Origin: Mangrovihabitans endophyticus
GTDB taxonomy: Bacteria; Actinomycetota; Actinomycetes; Mycobacteriales; Micromonosporaceae
NCBI RefSeq assembly: GCF_014646155.1
Contig: NZ_BMMX01000051.1
Span: 1-35,889, forward strand
Direction of reading: 5' to 3'
Length of the DNA stretch: 35,889 nt
In this document: positions 15,035 through 23,495 of the stretch, in pieces
How positions within the stretch are numbered: the stretch's first letter is position 1
How the letters are laid out: the number at the start of each line of letters is the position of its first letter
The notes under the pieces: generated by a model
Told to the model about the DNA's origin: nothing
Databases searched by the model: none
What the model saw: only the letters and a program-made list of their open reading frames with translations
Made by a program: the position numbers and the translations under genes

Positions 15035-16122
15035 ACGGGCACTGGATCGCGGCGAGCAAAGCCCTCGGCCGGTACGTGCCCGCCGCCGGACCGTACCCGC
15101 ACATCTGCGCGGCGACCGTCGCCGGCGAGGACACCCTGTCCGGCCGGCCGGTGCAACCCGCCCAGTGGGAGAAGGCGCGCTACTGCGCCGCCTGCGCCCA
15201 CGCCGAGCACACCCGCAACCATCCGTCCACACCCGACCTCAGAGAGCGGATCCCCATGCGCCACAACGACCTCCTGACCGCGGCGCTGTCGGCCGCGGAG
15301 CGCGGCTGGCACGTCTTCCCGCTACGCCCCGACGGCAAACGCCCCGCCATCGAGAAGTGGGAACAACGCGCCACCACCGACCCCGACCGGATCCGACGCT
15401 GCTGGACCGCCGGCCCGTACAACATCGGCATCGCGTGCGGGCCGTCCGGACTCGTGGTCCTCGACTTCGACACCCGCAAGACCGGACAGACCGCGCCCGC
15501 CAGGTGCGAGGGCTACCTACACGGCTGGGGCGTGTTCACCGACCTGTGCGCCCACCTCGGACAGCCGGTGCCCGACACGTACGCGGTCGCGACCGGCCGC
15601 GGCGGGCTGCACCTGTACTACCGCCACCCCGACGACGGGATCGAGCTGCGCAACACCGCGGGCGCGCTCGGCTGGCTGATCGACACCCGCGCGCACGGCG
15701 GCTACGTCGTCGCCGCCGGCTCGACGGTCGCCGGCCGGCCGTACACGCTCCGGCAGGACACGGCCCCGGCCGGGCTGCCCGGCTGGCTCGCCGAGCGGCT
15801 ACAGCCCACACCGCAACGCCCGGCCGGGCCGCCGGTCGTCATCGAGCTGCCCGCCGACCGCCGCGGCGCGTACGTGCGCGCCGCCATCGACGCCACCCTG
15901 ACCAAGCTCGCCGAAGCCGGCGAAGGCGGCCGGAACCGGGCGCTGTTCATGGCCGCGCAAACACTTGGCCAGCTCGTCGCCGGCGGCGTCGTCGCCGAGG
16001 ACACCGTGACCAGGGCGCTCGCCGACACCGCGATGCGGCTCGGGCTCGGCGAGCGGGAAATCTGCACCACCATCCGGTCCGGGCTGCGCGCCGGTGCCCG
16101 CCGCCCGCGGCAGGTGGCCTGA
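15031..16122 (+). CDS. bifunctional primase-polymerase (RepPP-type replication protein)
   Basis: 363 residues from GTG 15031. Residues about 76-270 are a prim-pol domain: WHVFPLRPDGKRPAIEKW, then NIGIACGPSGLVVLDFDTRK with the catalytic D-F-D near 147-149, and GLHLYYRHP near 192-200. A helical tail includes NRALFMAAQTLGQLVAGGVV. The first 75 residues are unusual, with HICAATV and YCAACAHAEH that could bind zinc. ATG 15256, preceded by AGAGAGCGG, would give a standard-length prim-pol alone, so two products are possible. With the next gene it forms the element's replication initiation pair. Confidence 0.85.
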   Translation: MNGHWIAASKALGRYVPAAGPYPHICAATVAGEDTLSGRPVQPAQWEKARYCAACAHAEHTRNHPSTPDLRERIPMRHNDLLTAALSAAERGWHVFPLRPDGKRPAIEKWEQRATTDPDRIRRCWTAGPYNIGIACGPSGLVVLDFDTRKTGQTAPARCEGYLHGWGVFTDLCAHLGQPVPDTYAVATGRGGLHLYYRHPDDGIELRNTAGALGWLIDTRAHGGYVVAAGSTVAGRPYTLRQDTAPAGLPGWLAERLQPTPQRPAGPPVVIELPADRRGAYVRAAIDATLTKLAEAGEGGRNRALFMAAQTLGQLVAGGVVAEDTVTRALADTAMRLGLGEREICTTIRSGLRAGARRPRQVA

Positions 16123-17231
16123 TGACCGCCCCGACCCCGGCCGAGCGGCCCGCGCTGCGCATCGCCGGACCCGACGACGCCGCGGCGGTGCTGTCCGCGA
16201 TCGACAAGCCCGCCCGGCTGCGCACCTCGTGGACCGCCGCGGACATCATGGCAATGGAGTTCGCCCCGCCCCGCTGGGCCGTGCCCGGCGTGATCGCCGA
16301 GGGCTTCACACTGCTGTGCGGGCCGCCCAAGGTCGGCAAATCGTGGATGTCGCTCGCCCTCGGCGTCGACGTCGCCCGCGGCGACCCCGCCTTCGGGACG
16401 ATCGACGTCGAGCCCGGACCGGTGCTCTACCTCGCCCTCGAAGACACCGCCCGCAGGTTGCAAACCCGGCTGCGCAAGGTCCTCGGCGACCGGCCCGCCC
16501 CGGCCGGACTCACCCTCGCCACCCAATGCCCGCCCCTGCCGCAAGGCGGAGATCAGGCCATCGCCGCGTGGCTCGACCGGCACCCGCGGGCACGGCTGGT
16601 CATCATCGACGTGTTCGCCAAGCTGCGCGGCAACAGCGCGCCGGGCGCGTCCGCCTACGACGCCGACTACGCCGCGGTCGGCCGGGCCAAGAAGATCGCC
16701 GATGACCACGGCGTCGCGGTCGTCGCCGTGCACCACGTCCGCAAGGCCGGGGCGGACGACTTCCTGTCCGAGGTATCCGGAACCAACGGCCTCGCCGGGG
16801 CCGCCGACGCCACGCTCGTGCTCAAGCGGGCACGCAACCAGGGCGACGGCGTGCTCCACGTGACCGGCCGCGACGTCGACGAGAACGAGTACCCGCTCAC
16901 CTTCGACCCCGCCGCGGGCGCGTGGCGGATGCTCGACGGCCCCGCCGGCGACTACCAACTCAGCGACACCCGCGCCGCCATCCTGCGCTACCTGCGCCAC
17001 GCGCCCGGCTCCACACCCAAGGTCATCGCCGAAGGTGTGGGGCTCAAGGCGGACACCGTCCGGCAGAACTGCACACGGATGCTCGCCGATGGGCAGGTGG
17101 CCGCCGAGCCGGGCGGACGGTACCGGGTGCCGGGCGTCACCGCTGTCACTCCTGTCACTGCCGTCACTCAACCCAAGCTGACCTGCGGAAACGGCAGTGA
17201 CAGCGAGAGTGACAGCCGAGAGGACGGCTGA
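16122..17231 (+). CDS. RecA/RepA-like replicative helicase ATPase
   Basis: 369 residues. Walker A GPPKVGKSW (about 67-75), a strand LYLALEDTARRLQTRL (about 104-119), Walker B RLVIIDVFAKL (about 158-168) and VVAVHHVRK (about 203-211) match the RepA-like hexameric helicase family that partners prim-pol proteins. A winged-helix-like segment follows (ILRYLRHAPGSTPKVIAEGV). The last 30 residues, with repeated V-T dipeptides, are encoded by a 9-bp DNA repeat array and look dictated by DNA function rather than protein fold. ATG 16122 overlaps the prim-pol TGA (TGATG). Confidence 0.85.
   Translation: MTAPTPAERPALRIAGPDDAAAVLSAIDKPARLRTSWTAADIMAMEFAPPRWAVPGVIAEGFTLLCGPPKVGKSWMSLALGVDVARGDPAFGTIDVEPGPVLYLALEDTARRLQTRLRKVLGDRPAPAGLTLATQCPPLPQGGDQAIAAWLDRHPRARLVIIDVFAKLRGNSAPGASAYDADYAAVGRAKKIADDHGVAVVAVHHVRKAGADDFLSEVSGTNGLAGAADATLVLKRARNQGDGVLHVTGRDVDENEYPLTFDPAAGAWRMLDGPAGDYQLSDTRAAILRYLRHAPGSTPKVIAEGVGLKADTVRQNCTRMLADGQVAAEPGGRYRVPGVTAVTPVTAVTQPKLTCGNGSDSESDSREDG
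17136..17216. repeat. 9-bp repeat array inside rep gene end, candidate origin iterons
   Basis: Four consecutive 9-bp units (GTCACCGCT, GTCACTCCT, GTCACTGCC, GTCACTCAA) occupy 17136-17171. Two inverted units AGTGACAGC follow at 17196-17204 and 17208-17216. This is the same motif and spacing as the array at 6389-6442. It overlaps the coding end of the helicase gene. Replication origins commonly sit beside rep genes, so an iteron role is a reasonable inference. Confidence 0.65.
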
Positions 17232-17277
17232 TCATGGAAGACCGGCTGAAACACGGAGGATCCGGGATGATACCGGC

Positions 17278-17289
17278 CGTATATATAGG
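17278..17289 (+). promoter_or_regulatory. putative -10 region for xis-int
   Basis: CGTATATATAGG is a short AT-rich patch in very GC-rich DNA, 125 bases before the excisionase start, in the only sizeable gap (182 bases) between the helicase and excisionase genes. No good -35 is seen. A promoter for xis-int is inferred. Confidence 0.35.
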
Positions 17290-17413
17290 AACACCCCAGG
17301 GTGCCCGAGATCTTGGCTCAGCGTGGCTCTCAGCGGGCCGCGCAAAGGGCCGTAGCCACATTGACCCCCGTACCGTCGCCAACACCGCACCGCAGCACCG
17401 GGAGGCCATCACC

Positions 17414-17650
17414 GTGCGACTCAGGGCCGTAGACAGCATCGACACGACCACCGCCGAGACCGAACTGATCACCACTGAGGAGTTGGCCCGGATGCTGCGC
17501 GTGGATCCGTCCAGCGTGCGCCGCTGGCGGACCGCGCGCCCGCTGCAAGGTCCGCCGTTCATCGCCCTGTCCGAGCGCGTGATCATGTACTCGATCGAGG
17601 ACGTGCGCGCATGGCTGGCCAGCCGTCGAGTCACCCCGGAGGCAGCGTGA
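17414..17650 (+). CDS. xis: excisionase / MerR-like helix-turn-helix protein
   Basis: 78 residues. ITTEELARMLRVDPSSVRRW (about 19-38) is a MerR/excisionase-type helix-turn-helix, followed by the wing and MYSIEDVRAWLASRRV. It would bend DNA at att sites to direct excision by the adjacent integrase. GTG 17414 is preferred because GGGAGG lies nine bases upstream; the frame is open back to 17234, but that 60-residue extension looks non-coding. The TGA overlaps the integrase GTG (GTGA), as usual in AICEs. Confidence 0.8.
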   Translation: MRLRAVDSIDTTTAETELITTEELARMLRVDPSSVRRWRTARPLQGPPFIALSERVIMYSIEDVRAWLASRRVTPEAA

Positions 17651-18867
17651 CCAGCGCAGCGCAGCACCCGCCTCTCAGTGTTTCAGTCAAGTCCGACGTG
17701 GAGTACCGCGCCGGCCGGCCCAAGCCCTACAAGGCTCGCGTGCGCTGGAACGACCCCGTGACCGGGGACCGGCGATCCCTGTCGCACTCAACGGTGGAAC
17801 CCGAGGAGGCTCAGGACTGGATCGACGGCATGATTCGCGCGGCCAACGGCGGGATCAATCCGGCCGCGGCCACGCAGCGACTCGCCGAGTACGGCACGGA
17901 CGTGATGCCGCTGGCCACCCGCGGGTTGGAGCGCAAGACGCTCGATCCGTACCTGGCCGGCTGGCGGCTGCGCGTCGTGCCGACCCTCGGGCACATTCCC
18001 ATGCGGATGATCACCAACGGCGTGGTGGACCGGGCGGTCTACTCGTGGATCGAGGACGAATGCAGCCGCTCGACAGTCAAGAACACGCTTGCCATCCTGG
18101 TCAGGGTGCTGGAACAGGCCGTGCGTGATGGCGTGGTAGACCGCAACGTCGCGCGGGTCACGGGCTGGCAGCGCGAGTACCAGCGCGCCGAGGACGAGTT
18201 GGACGACCCACGCTCGCTCGCCCTGCCGAGCTGGGAAGCGCTGACCACGCTCGCAGACACGCTCGTCACCCGGTCGCACGGCCAGTTCACCGGATGGGGA
18301 CACATCGTCACGTTCGCCGCGTGCACCGCGGCCCGCATCGGCGAGGTGTCCGGCGTCCGGGCCGGGGACATCGACCGGGCAACGTGGACGTGGACGGTGC
18401 GCAGGCAGACCACACCCGGACCGGGCGGGCTGATCGACAAGGGCACCAAGGGCAAACGCGCCCGCAAGGTGCCGATCATCGAAGAGGTCCGCCCGATGGT
18501 GACCGAGCGACTCGACTCCGCGGCCGGCCCGGACGCCCGACTGTTCACCGGGCCGCGGGGCGGCCGGATCAGTACCGCGGTACTGCGGGACGCCACGCAC
18601 TGGGACGAGGTGGTCACCGAGCTGGGCTACGAGCACCTGCGACGCCACGACCTGCGGCACACCGGCCTCACCTGGCTAGCCGATGCCGGCGTCCACGTGC
18701 ACGTACTGCGGAAGATCGCCGGGCACGGATCGCTCACCACTACACAGCGGTACCTACACCCGGATCAACGCTCGATCGAGGAGGCCGGAACGGCGCTCAG
18801 CGCCCACCTGCGCGCTCCCAGAATTCTCCCCGTGTCCCCAAACGGTCCCCAACTCCGAGCCGTCTAG
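17647..18867 (+). CDS. int: tyrosine recombinase integrase
   Basis: 406 residues, cytoplasmic. The N-terminal arm-binding part (about 1-70) includes KPYKARVRWNDPVTGDRRS, followed by a SAM-like core-binding domain (about 90-185). Catalytic residues are the Arg in AARIGEVSG (about 229), HDLRH (about 333-337), the His in GHGSLTT (about 359) and the Tyr in QRYLHP (about 369). It recombines the 43-bp tRNA-Pro core. GTG 17647 overlaps the excisionase stop. Its 3' end lies 79 bases from the attR core, and the last codons contain the 17-bp candidate arm repeat. Confidence 0.92.
   Translation: MTSAAQHPPLSVSVKSDVEYRAGRPKPYKARVRWNDPVTGDRRSLSHSTVEPEEAQDWIDGMIRAANGGINPAAATQRLAEYGTDVMPLATRGLERKTLDPYLAGWRLRVVPTLGHIPMRMITNGVVDRAVYSWIEDECSRSTVKNTLAILVRVLEQAVRDGVVDRNVARVTGWQREYQRAEDELDDPRSLALPSWEALTTLADTLVTRSHGQFTGWGHIVTFAACTAARIGEVSGVRAGDIDRATWTWTVRRQTTPGPGGLIDKGTKGKRARKVPIIEEVRPMVTERLDSAAGPDARLFTGPRGGRISTAVLRDATHWDEVVTELGYEHLRRHDLRHTGLTWLADAGVHVHVLRKIAGHGSLTTTQRYLHPDQRSIEEAGTALSAHLRAPRILPVSPNGPQLRAV
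18835..18851 (+). repeat. 17-bp repeat, candidate right integrase arm site
   Basis: TCCCCAAACGGTCCCCA, identical to 6300-6316. It lies inside the integrase gene's last codons, 95 bases before the att core. The symmetrical placement about the two cores suggests an integrase arm-binding site. Confidence 0.55.
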
Positions 18868-18896
18868 TAGGAATATCCGGATCTAGCAGAATGACA

Positions 18897-18940
18897 GAAG
18901 GGCCGCTGACCAGGGTGTATACCCTAGCTAGCGGCCCTTC
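18897..18940. terminator. element-borne bidirectional terminator next to attR
   Basis: A perfect 11-bp stem GAAGGGCCGCT / AGCGGCCCTTC encloses a second hairpin AGGGT-GTAT-ACCCT. It separates the plus-strand integrase from the minus-strand tRNA-Pro and can end both. On the minus strand a T-rich tract (TTCTGTCATTCT) follows. The element thereby replaces the tRNA terminator left behind at 6123-6146. Confidence 0.7.
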
Positions 18941-18946
18941 AAGATT

Positions 18947-19021
<75 letters not shown>

Positions 19022-19122
19022 CTACCACGCTTACGCGCGGCAACCGGTACAGACTACCAAGGGCTTCCGTGCTGCCTGCAACGGCATACCGGTCCGGCTC
19101 GCGGAGAACGAGCCCAACGGGC

Positions 19123-20592
19123 TCAGCCGTGCGCTCGGCCCCGGTCCCCTGGTCCCAGCTTCTTGCGGGGGCGGACCGAGATGTCGATCGGGGAGCCTTC
19201 GTACCCGAATTCTTCGCGCAGCTTGCGTTCGATGAACCGGATGTAGCCGGCGTCGAACGGGCCGGTGGTGAACAGCACGAAGCGGGGCGGGGCGACGCCA
19301 GCCTGGGTGGCGAACAGCAGCCGGGGGGCACGCCCTCCGCGTACGGGGTGGGGGGTGGCCTGGGTGAGCGCGGTGAGCCACTGGTTGAGCGCGCCGGTGG
19401 ACACCCGCTGTTCCCAGGAGTCCAGCGCCCGGTGCAGGGCGGGGGCGAGCTTGTCGACAGCGCGGCCGGTCTTGGCGGAGATGTTGACCCGGATGGCCCA
19501 GGGTAGCCGCCGCAGTTCCCGGTCGATCTCCTTGTCGAGGTAGTAGCGCCGGTCGGCGTCGACGAGGTCCCACTTGTTGAAGGCGATGACCAGGGCCCGG
19601 CCGGCCTCCACGACGGAGGTGAGCACCCGCTGGTCCTGTTCGCTGATGGGCTCGGCGGAGTCGAGCAGCACGACGGCGACCTCGGCGGCTTCGACGGCGC
19701 CGGCGGTGCGCAGCGACGCGTAGTATTCGGTGCCGCTGGCGGTCTTGACGCGTTTGCGCAGCCCGGCGGTGTCGACGAACTGCCAGACCTCGCCGCCCAT
19801 CTCGACGAGGCTGTCGACCGGGTCGACGGTGGTGCCGGCGACCGAGTCGACGACGGCGCGTTCCTCTTTGGACAGCTTGTTGAGCAGGCTGGACTTGCCG
19901 ACGTTGGGCCGTCCGACGAGGGCGACCCGGCGGGGCCCGCGGGGGCCGCCGTCGATGATCGGCGGGGCGGGCGGCATGGCGTCCAGGACGGCGTCGAGCA
20001 GGTCGCCGGAGCCGCGGCCGTGCAGGGCGCTGATCGGGTACGGCTCGCCGAGACCCATCGACCACAGCGAGGTGGCCTCGATTTCGAGGGTCTGGTTGTC
20101 GGCCTTGTTGGCGACCAGGATGACGGGTTTGGCGCTGCGCCGCAGCATCTTGACGGCGGCCTCGTCGACGTCGGTGGCGCCGACGGTGACATCGACGACG
20201 AAGACCACGACGTCGGCGGTCTGCACGGCGATTTCGGCCTGGTCGGCGATGGCGCGGGCGCGGTCCTTGGCGTCGGGTTCCCAGCCGCCGGTGTCGACCA
20301 CGGTGAACCGGCGCCCGTTCCAGTTGGCGTCGTAGGGCACCCGGTCGCGAGTGACGCCGGGCACGTCCTCCACGACCGCCTGGCGCCGGCCGATGAGCCG
20401 GTTGACCAGGGTGGACTTGCCGACGTTGGGCCGCCCGACGACGGCGACCACGGGGGCCGGGCCGGTGTCGGCGGTGGCGCCGCCGGGCTCGCCGGTGAGC
20501 AGGTCGGGGTCGTCGGTGAGCAGGTCGGGGTCGTCGGCGTCGAGCAGCGCGGCGGCGATCTCCGCCTGGTGGTCGGCGTGCGCGTCGGTCAC
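19123..20592 (-). CDS. der: ribosome-associated GTPase Der (EngA)
   Basis: 489 residues with two tandem GTPase domains, the family's hallmark. The first has VVGRPNVGKST (about 49-59) and DTGGWEPDAKD; the second has LVGRPNVGKSS (about 225-235), DTAGLRKR and FNKWDLVD. A KH-like C-terminal domain ends with FIERKLREEFGYEGSPIDIS. Der acts in 50S subunit assembly. The N-terminus has a roughly 45-residue acidic extension with a near-duplicated DDPDLLT segment, an actinobacterial feature. GTG 20592 overlaps the cmk stop (GTGA), so the two are coupled. Confidence 0.97.
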   Translation of the reverse strand: MTDAHADHQAEIAAALLDADDPDLLTDDPDLLTGEPGGATADTGPAPVVAVVGRPNVGKSTLVNRLIGRRQAVVEDVPGVTRDRVPYDANWNGRRFTVVDTGGWEPDAKDRARAIADQAEIAVQTADVVVFVVDVTVGATDVDEAAVKMLRRSAKPVILVANKADNQTLEIEATSLWSMGLGEPYPISALHGRGSGDLLDAVLDAMPPAPPIIDGGPRGPRRVALVGRPNVGKSSLLNKLSKEERAVVDSVAGTTVDPVDSLVEMGGEVWQFVDTAGLRKRVKTASGTEYYASLRTAGAVEAAEVAVVLLDSAEPISEQDQRVLTSVVEAGRALVIAFNKWDLVDADRRYYLDKEIDRELRRLPWAIRVNISAKTGRAVDKLAPALHRALDSWEQRVSTGALNQWLTALTQATPHPVRGGRAPRLLFATQAGVAPPRFVLFTTGPFDAGYIRFIERKLREEFGYEGSPIDISVRPRKKLGPGDRGRAHG

Positions 20593-21257
20593 GAAGAGGT
20601 CCTGGATTTCAGCAGGTCGGACAGGCGGGTGACAACCTCGTCGATGCTCATGCCGGTGGTGTCGACCTCGACGGCGTCGTCGGCCTGGCGCAGCGGGTCG
20701 GCGGCGCGGGAGGAGTCGAGCTTGTCGCGGCGGGCGAGGTCGGCCTCGGTGGCGGCGGTGTCGGTGGCGTCCTCGGTGCTGCGCCGGGCGGCGCGGGCGG
20801 CGGCGGACGCGGTGAGGTAGACCTTGAGGTCGGCGTCGGGCGCGACGACGCCGGCGATGTCGCGGCCCTCGACCACGATGCGCGGCTGCCCGGCGATGAT
20901 GGCCTGCTGCCGGGCGACCAGGTGGCGGCGCACGGCGGGCACCGCGGCGACGGCGGACACGGCGCCGGTGACCTCGGGGCCGCGGATGGGCTGGTCGACG
21001 TTGGTGCCGTTGGCGGCGATGTGCGGGGCGGCCGGGTCGGTGCCGATGGACAGGTCGGTGGACAGCGCGACCTTGGTGATGCCGTCGGGGTCGGCGAGGT
21101 CGGCGCCGGCTTCGAGCACGGCCCAGGTCACGGCGCGGTACATGGCGCCGGTGTCCAGGTACACCCCACCGATCGCCGCGGCGAGACGCCGGGAAACGGT
21201 GGATTTGCCGGATCCCGACGGTCCGTCGACTGCCACCACAATGCGTTCGTCGCCCAC
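20589..21257 (-). CDS. cmk: cytidylate kinase
   Basis: 222 residues. VVAVDGPSGSGKSTVSRRLA (about 7-26) contains the P-loop, followed by YLDTGAMYRAVTWAVLE, RGPEVTGAVSAVAAVPAVR, VVEGRDIAGVV and a basic lid near AAARAARRS, all characteristic of Cmk. It phosphorylates CMP and dCMP. The start is GTG 21257 because GGGAGGAAAC lies just upstream; a TTG at 21293 would add 12 poor residues. It lies between rluB and der, the standard order. Confidence 0.95.
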   Translation of the reverse strand: MGDERIVVAVDGPSGSGKSTVSRRLAAAIGGVYLDTGAMYRAVTWAVLEAGADLADPDGITKVALSTDLSIGTDPAAPHIAANGTNVDQPIRGPEVTGAVSAVAAVPAVRRHLVARQQAIIAGQPRIVVEGRDIAGVVAPDADLKVYLTASAAARAARRSTEDATDTAATEADLARRDKLDSSRAADPLRQADDAVEVDTTGMSIDEVVTRLSDLLKSRTSS

Positions 21258-21313
21258 CGTTTCCTCCCGCGACCGGAAATCATCAACGAACAAAGGTACC
21301 CGCTGCGGGAAAC

Positions 21314-22048
21314 TCAGTCCCCGACGGCCTTGAACAGCGCGGCGATCTCGGCGTTGGACAGCCGCCGGAAACCCCCGGGGCGCATGTCACCGAGCCGGAT
21401 CGGCCCCACCGCGGTGCGGATCAGCCGGGAGACCGGGTGCCCGACCTCGTCCATCATCCGGCGCACGATGTGTTTGCGCCCCTCGTGCAGGGTGATCTCC
21501 ACCTGGGCGGTCTTGCCGAGGGCGTCCACCAGGCGGAACTTGTCGACCCGGGCGGGCCCGTCGTCCAGTTCCACGCCGGCCTGCAACCGCCTGCCGACGT
21601 TGCGCGGCAACGGCCCGGCGACCTCGGCGAGGTAGGTCTTGGCGATCCCGTACGACGGGTGCATCAACTTGTGCGCCAGCGCGCCGTCGTTGGTGAGCAA
21701 CAGCAGCCCCTCGCTGTCGGCGTCCAGCCGTCCGACGTGGAAGACCCGCTGCTCGAAGCCGCCGAGGAAGTCGGCGAGCTCGGTGCGTCCCTTATCGTCG
21801 TCCATGGAGGACACCACGCCGCGGGGCTTGTTCATGGCGAGGTAGACCAGCTTGGTGTCGGTGATCACACGCTGGCCGTCGACGCGGATCTCCGCGGTGG
21901 CCGGGTCGACCTTGTCGCCGAGTTGGGCGACCTTGCCGTTCACGGTGACGCGCCGGCGATAGATCAGATCCTCGCAGGCGCGCCGCGAACCAACACCGGC
22001 CGCCGCCAGCACCTTCTGGAGGCGTTCGGCCGTGTCAGCCTGAGGCAT
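21314..22048 (-). CDS. rluB: 23S rRNA pseudouridine synthase RluB family
   Basis: 244 residues. An S4 RNA-binding domain (about 7-52: RLQKVLAAAGVGSRRACEDL) is followed by the RsuA/RluB catalytic domain with VGRLDADSEGLLLLTND and catalytic Asp near 109, then HEGRKHIVRRMMDEVGHPV. It modifies uridine in 23S rRNA (RluB type by genomic position next to scpB). ATG 22048 lies inside the scpB end (14-base overlap), giving coupled translation. Confidence 0.93.
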   Translation of the reverse strand: MPQADTAERLQKVLAAAGVGSRRACEDLIYRRRVTVNGKVAQLGDKVDPATAEIRVDGQRVITDTKLVYLAMNKPRGVVSSMDDDKGRTELADFLGGFEQRVFHVGRLDADSEGLLLLTNDGALAHKLMHPSYGIAKTYLAEVAGPLPRNVGRRLQAGVELDDGPARVDKFRLVDALGKTAQVEITLHEGRKHIVRRMMDEVGHPVSRLIRTAVGPIRLGDMRPGGFRRLSNAEIAALFKAVGD

Positions 22049-23495
22049 CGAGCACTTCTTCCACGTCGTCGGGCAGGAACGGGGCTAGCGGCGGCAACTG
22101 CTCGACCGAGTTGAGGCCGAGCTTTTCGAGGAACAGCGGGGTGGTCCGGTAGAGATGCGCACCGGTCTCCGGTTCGGTGCCGCATTCCTCGATGAGACCG
22201 CGGGTTGCCAGCGTACGCATGACGCCGTCGCAGTTCACACCGCGGATGGCCGAGATCCGGGAGCGGGTCACGGGTTGCTTGTAAGCGACCACGGCCAGTG
22301 TCTCCAACGCGGCCTGGGTGAGCCGTACGGACTGTCCGTCGAGCACGAACCGTTCCACGTACGCCGCGTACTCGGGCCGGGTGTAAAGCCGCCATCCCCC
22401 GGCGGCGCGCCGCAGGTCGAAGCCGTGCCCGGCGGCGGTGTAGCGCGCCGAGATGTCTTCCAGCATGGTCGCCACCCGCTCGGTGGGCTGTTCCATGATC
22501 TGCGCGAGCTGCATCTCGGCGACGGGTTCGTCGACGACCAGCAGGATGGCCTCCAGCGCGGCGCGGAACTCGGCTTCGTCGATCAGGGTGGGCACGCTGG
22601 GCAGCGAGATCTGTTCCCCGGCGCCGTCCGGGCCGGGCGTCGCGGCGGTGTTTCGGGTACGCCGTGTGCGCGGCTGGGCGGGAATCGCGGCCGCGCCAGC
22701 GGGCGGCTCGACGGCAGGTGGCTCGACGGCCGGTGGCTCGACGGCCGGCGCCGGCGCGTCGGCGCCGGGGGCCTCTCCGGCCTCGCCGACCCCGCCGGCC
22801 TCGTCGATCCCGTCGGCTTCGTCGGTCTCGTCGATCCCGTCGGCCTCGTCGTCGCGCTCCGGCACCTCCTCGGCGAACGGCAGGTCGACCTCCTGGTCGT
22901 TGCTGACGTCGTCGTCGGCGGCGGTGTCGAACACGTCACCGGCGTCCTCGCCGTCGGGGACCGGGGCGTCCACGGCCACGACGGGTTCTTCCTGCGCCGC
23001 TTCCTCGATCGGGGCGGGCACCGGCACCTCGGGGACGCTGCCCACATCGGTGGGCTCGGGTGCGGGCTCCTCGGGCAGTTCCTGCGGCTCGTCGACCACG
23101 GCCTCCGGCTCGGTCTCCCCGGGCACGGGCGAGACCTCGGGGGTGTCCGGCGCGCCGGGGCCGGCATCGGGACCGTACGCGGCGGGTAGCTGGTCCGCGG
23201 CGACCTGCGCCTCGCCGGCCCGTGCCTCGGGGATGTCCGGCGCGGCGGCCCGCACCTCGGCGGCGGCCTCCGGCGACTCGGCCTGCGCCTCCGGCGACTC
23301 CGGTGCCTCGGGCGACTCGGGAGATTCGGGCGGCGCAGCGTGCGATTCCGCCGGCGGCTCGGTGGTCTCGTCCGGCTCCTGGTCGGCGGTGACTGCGGCT
23401 TGGTAGTCGCGGTCCGGGGTGCGGGATCCGCGCTCCCACGGCGGCACCCAGGAGGCAGCCTGCGCGGCCAGGGACTGGGGACGGTCGTCGCTCAC
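22035..23495 (-). CDS. scpB: condensin subunit ScpB with long acidic N-terminal tail
   Basis: 486 residues, about twice the usual ScpB length. Residues about 1-290 are low complexity, rich in Glu, Pro, Ala and Asp, with a repeated PPAVE unit near 258-275 and repeated DEADGID units. Residues about 297-486 are the winged-helix pair of ScpB: EFRAALEAILLVVDEPVAEM, VRLTQAALETLAVVAYKQPV, TRSRISAIRGVNCDGVMRTL, LIEECG. ScpB binds the ScpA kleisin and SMC for chromosome segregation. GTG 23495 overlaps the scpA stop (GTGA). Confidence 0.93.
   Translation of the reverse strand: MSDDRPQSLAAQAASWVPPWERGSRTPDRDYQAAVTADQEPDETTEPPAESHAAPPESPESPEAPESPEAQAESPEAAAEVRAAAPDIPEARAGEAQVAADQLPAAYGPDAGPGAPDTPEVSPVPGETEPEAVVDEPQELPEEPAPEPTDVGSVPEVPVPAPIEEAAQEEPVVAVDAPVPDGEDAGDVFDTAADDDVSNDQEVDLPFAEEVPERDDEADGIDETDEADGIDEAGGVGEAGEAPGADAPAPAVEPPAVEPPAVEPPAGAAAIPAQPRTRRTRNTAATPGPDGAGEQISLPSVPTLIDEAEFRAALEAILLVVDEPVAEMQLAQIMEQPTERVATMLEDISARYTAAGHGFDLRRAAGGWRLYTRPEYAAYVERFVLDGQSVRLTQAALETLAVVAYKQPVTRSRISAIRGVNCDGVMRTLATRGLIEECGTEPETGAHLYRTTPLFLEKLGLNSVEQLPPLAPFLPDDVEEVLDASG

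Noticed and set aside
17234..17413. 60-residue N-terminal extension of the excisionase
   Set aside because: It lacks fold-like sequence, while GTG 17414 has a good ribosome binding site and gives the normal excisionase length.
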